Shown here one piece after another: positions 61,412 to 64,000 of a DNA stretch of 64,000 nt. Under the pieces are notes generated by a model. The model searched no databases. It saw only the letters and a program-made list of their open reading frames with translations, and was not told where the DNA came from. Each line of letters starts with the position of its first letter. Within the stretch, counting starts at the first letter, position 1. This stretch comes from Tardiphaga sp. (GTDB taxonomy: Bacteria; Pseudomonadota; Alphaproteobacteria; Rhizobiales; Xanthobacteraceae): positions 1-64,000 of the forward strand of contig NZ_JAQGJD010000120.1 of assembly GCF_028290785.1 (NCBI RefSeq), in the 5' to 3' direction. The translations under genes were made by a program, and so were the position numbers.

Positions 61412-62562
61412 CCGAAATAGCGCTCCAGCACACCACGATAGATTTTCGTCAGCTTCTCCAGATCGGACACCGGCGTGCGTTCGTCGATCTGGTGCATGGT
61501 CTGGCCAACCAGGCCGAATTCGATCACCGGGCAATAGCGCGTGATGAAACGGGCATCCGAGGTGCCGCCACCGGTGTTAAGATCGGGCTTGCGGCCGGTA
61601 ACTTCCTCGATGGCCGATACCACGAGGTCGGTGAAAGCACCCGGTCTGGTCACGAAGGAATCCGCATTACACGGTTCCCACACGATGTGGGCGCGAATCC
61701 GGTTGCCGGTTGCGGCCACCAGTCGCTTGTCGATCAGGTCGCGCAGCGACTCCTGGGTATGGTGATCGTTGAAGCGGATGTTGAATTTGGCGCCGGCCTG
61801 CGCGGGGATCACGTTGGTCGCGGTGTTGCCTACATCGACCGACGTGAATTCGAGGTTCGACGGCTGGAATTGAGCATTGCCGGCGTCGAGCGGATCACCG
61901 CTCAACGCCACGATCAGCGCGGCAATATCCGGCACCGGATTCGAGGCACGGTGGGGGTAGGCGACGTGGCCCTGTACGCCATCGACGATCAGCGTACCGG
62001 ACTGCGAACCGCGGCGGCCGATCTTGATGGTGTCGCCCATCTCCTCGACGTTGCTGGGCTCGCCGACGATGCAGTGATCGAATGTTTCGCCACGCGCCGC
62101 GGCCCATTGCAGCAGCTTGACGGTGCCGTTGACCGCGATGCCTTCCTCGTCGCCGGTGATCAGGAACGAGATCGATCCCTTCGGCTTTCCGCCGTTGGCG
62201 GCGAGATAGTCCAGCGTGGCGGCGACCGCGCAGGCGATGCCGCCCTTCATGTCCACAGCGCCGCGGCCGTACAGCAGGCCGCCCTTCACATCGCCGGAGA
62301 ACGCGCCATGCGACCACGCCGCCTCATCACCTGGAGGCACCACGTCGGTGTGGCCGGCGAACGAGATATGCGGGGCTTCGGTGCCGATGCGGGCATAGAG
62401 GTTGTCGATGTCAGACGTACCTTCTTCGCTGAAGGTGATGCGGTGCACGTCGAAGCCGGCATCACCGAGCAGGCGCTCCAGCACGCCAAGGGCGCCGGCA
62501 TCTGCGGGGGTGACCGAAGGGCAGCGCAGCAGGTCCTGCGCGATGGAGAGGGCGTCATTCAT
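61408..62562 (-). CDS. dapE: Succinyl-diaminopimelate desuccinylase
   Basis: A 384-residue zinc enzyme that makes LL-diaminopimelate for lysine and murein synthesis. Ligands and catalysis: [37 protein letters not shown] with the general-base Glu, and [12 protein letters not shown] near the end. ATG 62562 ([12 protein letters not shown]) was chosen. Its start overlaps the end of the DUF805 gene by eight bases. dapD lies two genes upstream, so the two dap genes share a transcript. Confidence 0.96.
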   Translation of the reverse strand: MNDALSIAQDLLRCPSVTPADAGALGVLERLLGDAGFDVHRITFSEEGTSDIDNLYARIGTEAPHISFAGHTDVVPPGDEAAWSHGAFSGDVKGGLLYGRGAVDMKGGIACAVAATLDYLAANGGKPKGSISFLITGDEEGIAVNGTVKLLQWAAARGETFDHCIVGEPSNVEEMGDTIKIGRRGSQSGTLIVDGVQGHVAYPHRASNPVPDIAALIVALSGDPLDAGNAQFQPSNLEFTSVDVGNTATNVIPAQAGAKFNIRFNDHHTQESLRDLIDKRLVAATGNRIRAHIVWEPCNADSFVTRPGAFTDLVVSAIEEVTGRKPDLNTGGGTSDARFITRYCPVIEFGLVGQTMHQIDERTPVSDLEKLTKIYRGVLERYFG

Positions 62563-63178
62563 GCCCTCGATTAACATGTGCGGCAGGCGGTGGGCCAGCG
62601 CTATGCGGGATCATTTCCAGTTCGCTCTGCTGGTCCCAGCCCGGTCGTGTATCGGGCAACGCCAGCGGATCAGCTCCGAACCGGTTCGGCCCGCGCGTGC
62701 CTCCCAGGCAGGCCATTTCGACGAAGCCCCAGAAGCCAGCCACCGAGACGATCATTCCAGGGACAGCCGACAGTGCGGAATCACCCAGCCGGTCGCCGAT
62801 GGTGGGAAGCACCAACGGGCCAATGATGAAGGGAATAAACCACCAGCCGCTGCGGTTGCGATCGTGCAGCCGCCGGATCGAGCTGGCCGTGAAAAACCAC
62901 ACGGTCGCGGCGCAGACCGGTGCTGCGATCAGGTAGAGCAACACAGAGGCGGTCGGACCGGCGCCGCGAAAACTGTCGCCGAAGCCGAATGACAGCGGAT
63001 CGCGGAGCAGGTCCGCGATGCCGAAACTGATCTTGCTGCCAGGCGGCAGGCCACCGACTGCAAACAGCAGCAGCGACATGAAGATCAGCGGGGCGAATAC
63101 GCTCGTAATTCCGGCCAGCCAGTATGGGGCACGGTTGATGCGCCCCTCCGAACGGAACAGAATCCATTTGCCACGCAT
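62555..63178 (-). CDS. DUF805 family membrane protein
   Basis: A 207-residue protein with four membrane helices. It starts [23 protein letters not shown]; the family signature [18 protein letters not shown] lies in the middle. A hydrophilic tail ([19 protein letters not shown]) follows the last helix. DUF805 proteins are common and of unknown function, with some linked to stress. It lies between dapD and dapE on the same strand, so it is co-expressed with lysine genes without an obvious reason. Confidence 0.93.
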   Translation of the reverse strand: MRGKWILFRSEGRINRAPYWLAGITSVFAPLIFMSLLLFAVGGLPPGSKISFGIADLLRDPLSFGFGDSFRGAGPTASVLLYLIAAPVCAATVWFFTASSIRRLHDRNRSGWWFIPFIIGPLVLPTIGDRLGDSALSAVPGMIVSVAGFWGFVEMACLGGTRGPNRFGADPLALPDTRPGWDQQSELEMIPHSAGPPPAAHVNRGHE

Positions 63179-63245
63179 CGCCAGCCTCCGGACCGCGGAA
63201 AGGCCGCGTCCGGAGGTTGGTCGGATCAGAACCGGTTCGGTTCGA

Positions 63246-64000
63246 TCAGTCGCGCAGCAGCTCGTTAATGCTGGTCTTGGAACGGGTGCGCTCGTCAACG
63301 CGCTTCATGATCACGGCGCAGGCGGTGGAGGGGCCGATTTCGCCGTTCTTCATCGGCTTGCCGGGCAGGTTGCCCGGAACCAGCACGGAATATTCCGGCA
63401 CTTCGCCAACGAACACTTCGCCGGTCTCGCGATCGACAATCTTGGTGGAGGCGCCGAGGAAAACGCCCATCGCCAGCACCGCGCCCTTGCGAACAATGAC
63501 GCCTTCGGCGACTTCCGAGCGCGCGCCGATGAAGCAATCATCCTCTATGATGACAGGGCCGGCCTGCAACGGCTCCAGGACGCCGCCGATGCCGACGCCG
63601 CCTGAAATGTGCACGCGCTTGCCGATCTGGGCGCAGGAGCCGACCGTCGACCAGGTATCGATCATGGTGCTCTCGTCCACATAGGCGCCGAGATTGACGA
63701 AGGACGGCATCAGTACGACGTTTTTCGCAATGTACGCCGAGCGGCGCACGATGGCGCCGGGCACGGCGCGGAAGGCGGCGTCGCGGAACGCGTTGTCGCC
63801 CCAGCCCTCGAACTTCGACGGCACCTTGTCCCACCACGACGCGCCGCCGGGGCCGCCCGGGATGGCGCGCATGTCGTTGAGGCGGAACGACAGCAGCACG
63901 GCCTTCTTCAGCCACTGATTGACCTTCCAGACGCCGTCGGCCTGCCGTTCGGCGACGCGGGCCTCGCCCTTGTCGAGCAGGTTCAGCGCGTGATCGACGC
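63246..64000 (-). CDS. dapD: Tetrahydrodipicolinate N-succinyltransferase, N-terminus cut off
   Basis: The C-terminal 250 residues or so of DapD; the start lies beyond the right edge. It shows [29 protein letters not shown] and a left-handed beta-helix of hexapeptide repeats ([52 protein letters not shown]). It transfers succinyl from succinyl-CoA to tetrahydrodipicolinate, one step before the substrate of DapE is formed. It leads the dapD-DUF805-dapE-nucleosidase run. Confidence 0.97.
   Translation of the reverse strand, partial: VDHALNLLDKGEARVAERQADGVWKVNQWLKKAVLLSFRLNDMRAIPGGPGGASWWDKVPSKFEGWGDNAFRDAAFRAVPGAIVRRSAYIAKNVVLMPSFVNLGAYVDESTMIDTWSTVGSCAQIGKRVHISGGVGIGGVLEPLQAGPVIIEDDCFIGARSEVAEGVIVRKGAVLAMGVFLGASTKIVDRETGEVFVGEVPEYSVLVPGNLPGKPMKNGEIGPSTACAVIMKRVDERTRSKTSINELLRD

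Noticed and set aside
1-64000. tRNA genes, CRISPR arrays, insertion sequences, prophage or integrase genes
   Set aside because: None was seen: no transposase or integrase motifs in any frame, no regular spacer array, and no recognisable tRNA cloverleaf in the gaps I read.

Overview
The window is a stretch of alphaproteobacterial chromosome, most likely from the Bradyrhizobiaceae/Nitrobacteraceae (Bradyrhizobium, Rhodopseudomonas, Nitrobacter or a close relative). The evidence is high GC, the chvI-chvG-hprK-EIIA-HPr block beside pckA, the ffs-dnaX-ybaB-recR and def-fmt-truA-dapE-dapD orders, and several intergenic palindromic repeat families of the kind I associate with this family. No phage genes, insertion sequences, tRNA genes or CRISPR arrays were found. 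About 57 protein genes, one small RNA gene and several repeat families are supported.

Layout. 1-3762 (minus): radC (cut by the window edge), map, sfsA and an MscS channel. 3973-5769 (plus): a CvrA-type cation/proton antiporter. 5967-9017 (minus): the molybdate importer modABC, an exported protein of unknown function and a stand-alone molybdate-binding Mop protein; ModC is short and seems to lack the C-terminal Mop/TOBE domain. 9188-14084: MepA murein endopeptidase, a PAS-GGDEF-EAL protein with a broken GGDEF motif, and a Leu/Ile/Val-type binding protein. 14453-24330: carbon and envelope control: glycogen phosphorylase, PEP carboxykinase, a HugZ-like protein, ChvI/ChvG, then HPr kinase, EIIA-Man and HPr. 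24340-27893: an ArnT-like glycosyltransferase facing lepA.

27895-30770 is the most accessory-looking segment: a PD-(D/E)xK-like protein of lower GC, a frameshifted DUF2283 gene, a gene-poor GC-rich structured block and a soluble HExxH metallopeptidase. 30770-43543 returns to core and transport genes: DUF2865 protein, NhaD-like antiporter with pyrE, a split chromate transporter with a divergent LysR regulator, GST, two LysE exporters, polA, a Cys-rich membrane protein and an acyltransferase. 43898-51873: hrpB, a retropepsin-like protease, a phosphohexomutase, an Lrp regulator, and a HIT-nudC-pfkB operon. 52033-64000: ffs, dnaX, ybaB, recR, an AmpG-like permease, rmuC, then def-fmt-truA and, convergent to them, dapD-DUF805-dapE-nucleosidase.

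Most of the window is ordinary housekeeping. The observations most worth following are: a palindromic repeat element inside the polA reading frame, read in frame as about 34 residues; loss of the DxE and second acidic motif in the PolA proofreading domain; a 24-bp-period imperfect tandem repeat holding a perfect CtrA box between rmuC and def; and the accessory segment around 28-30.5 kb. I did not find a convincing complete new system.
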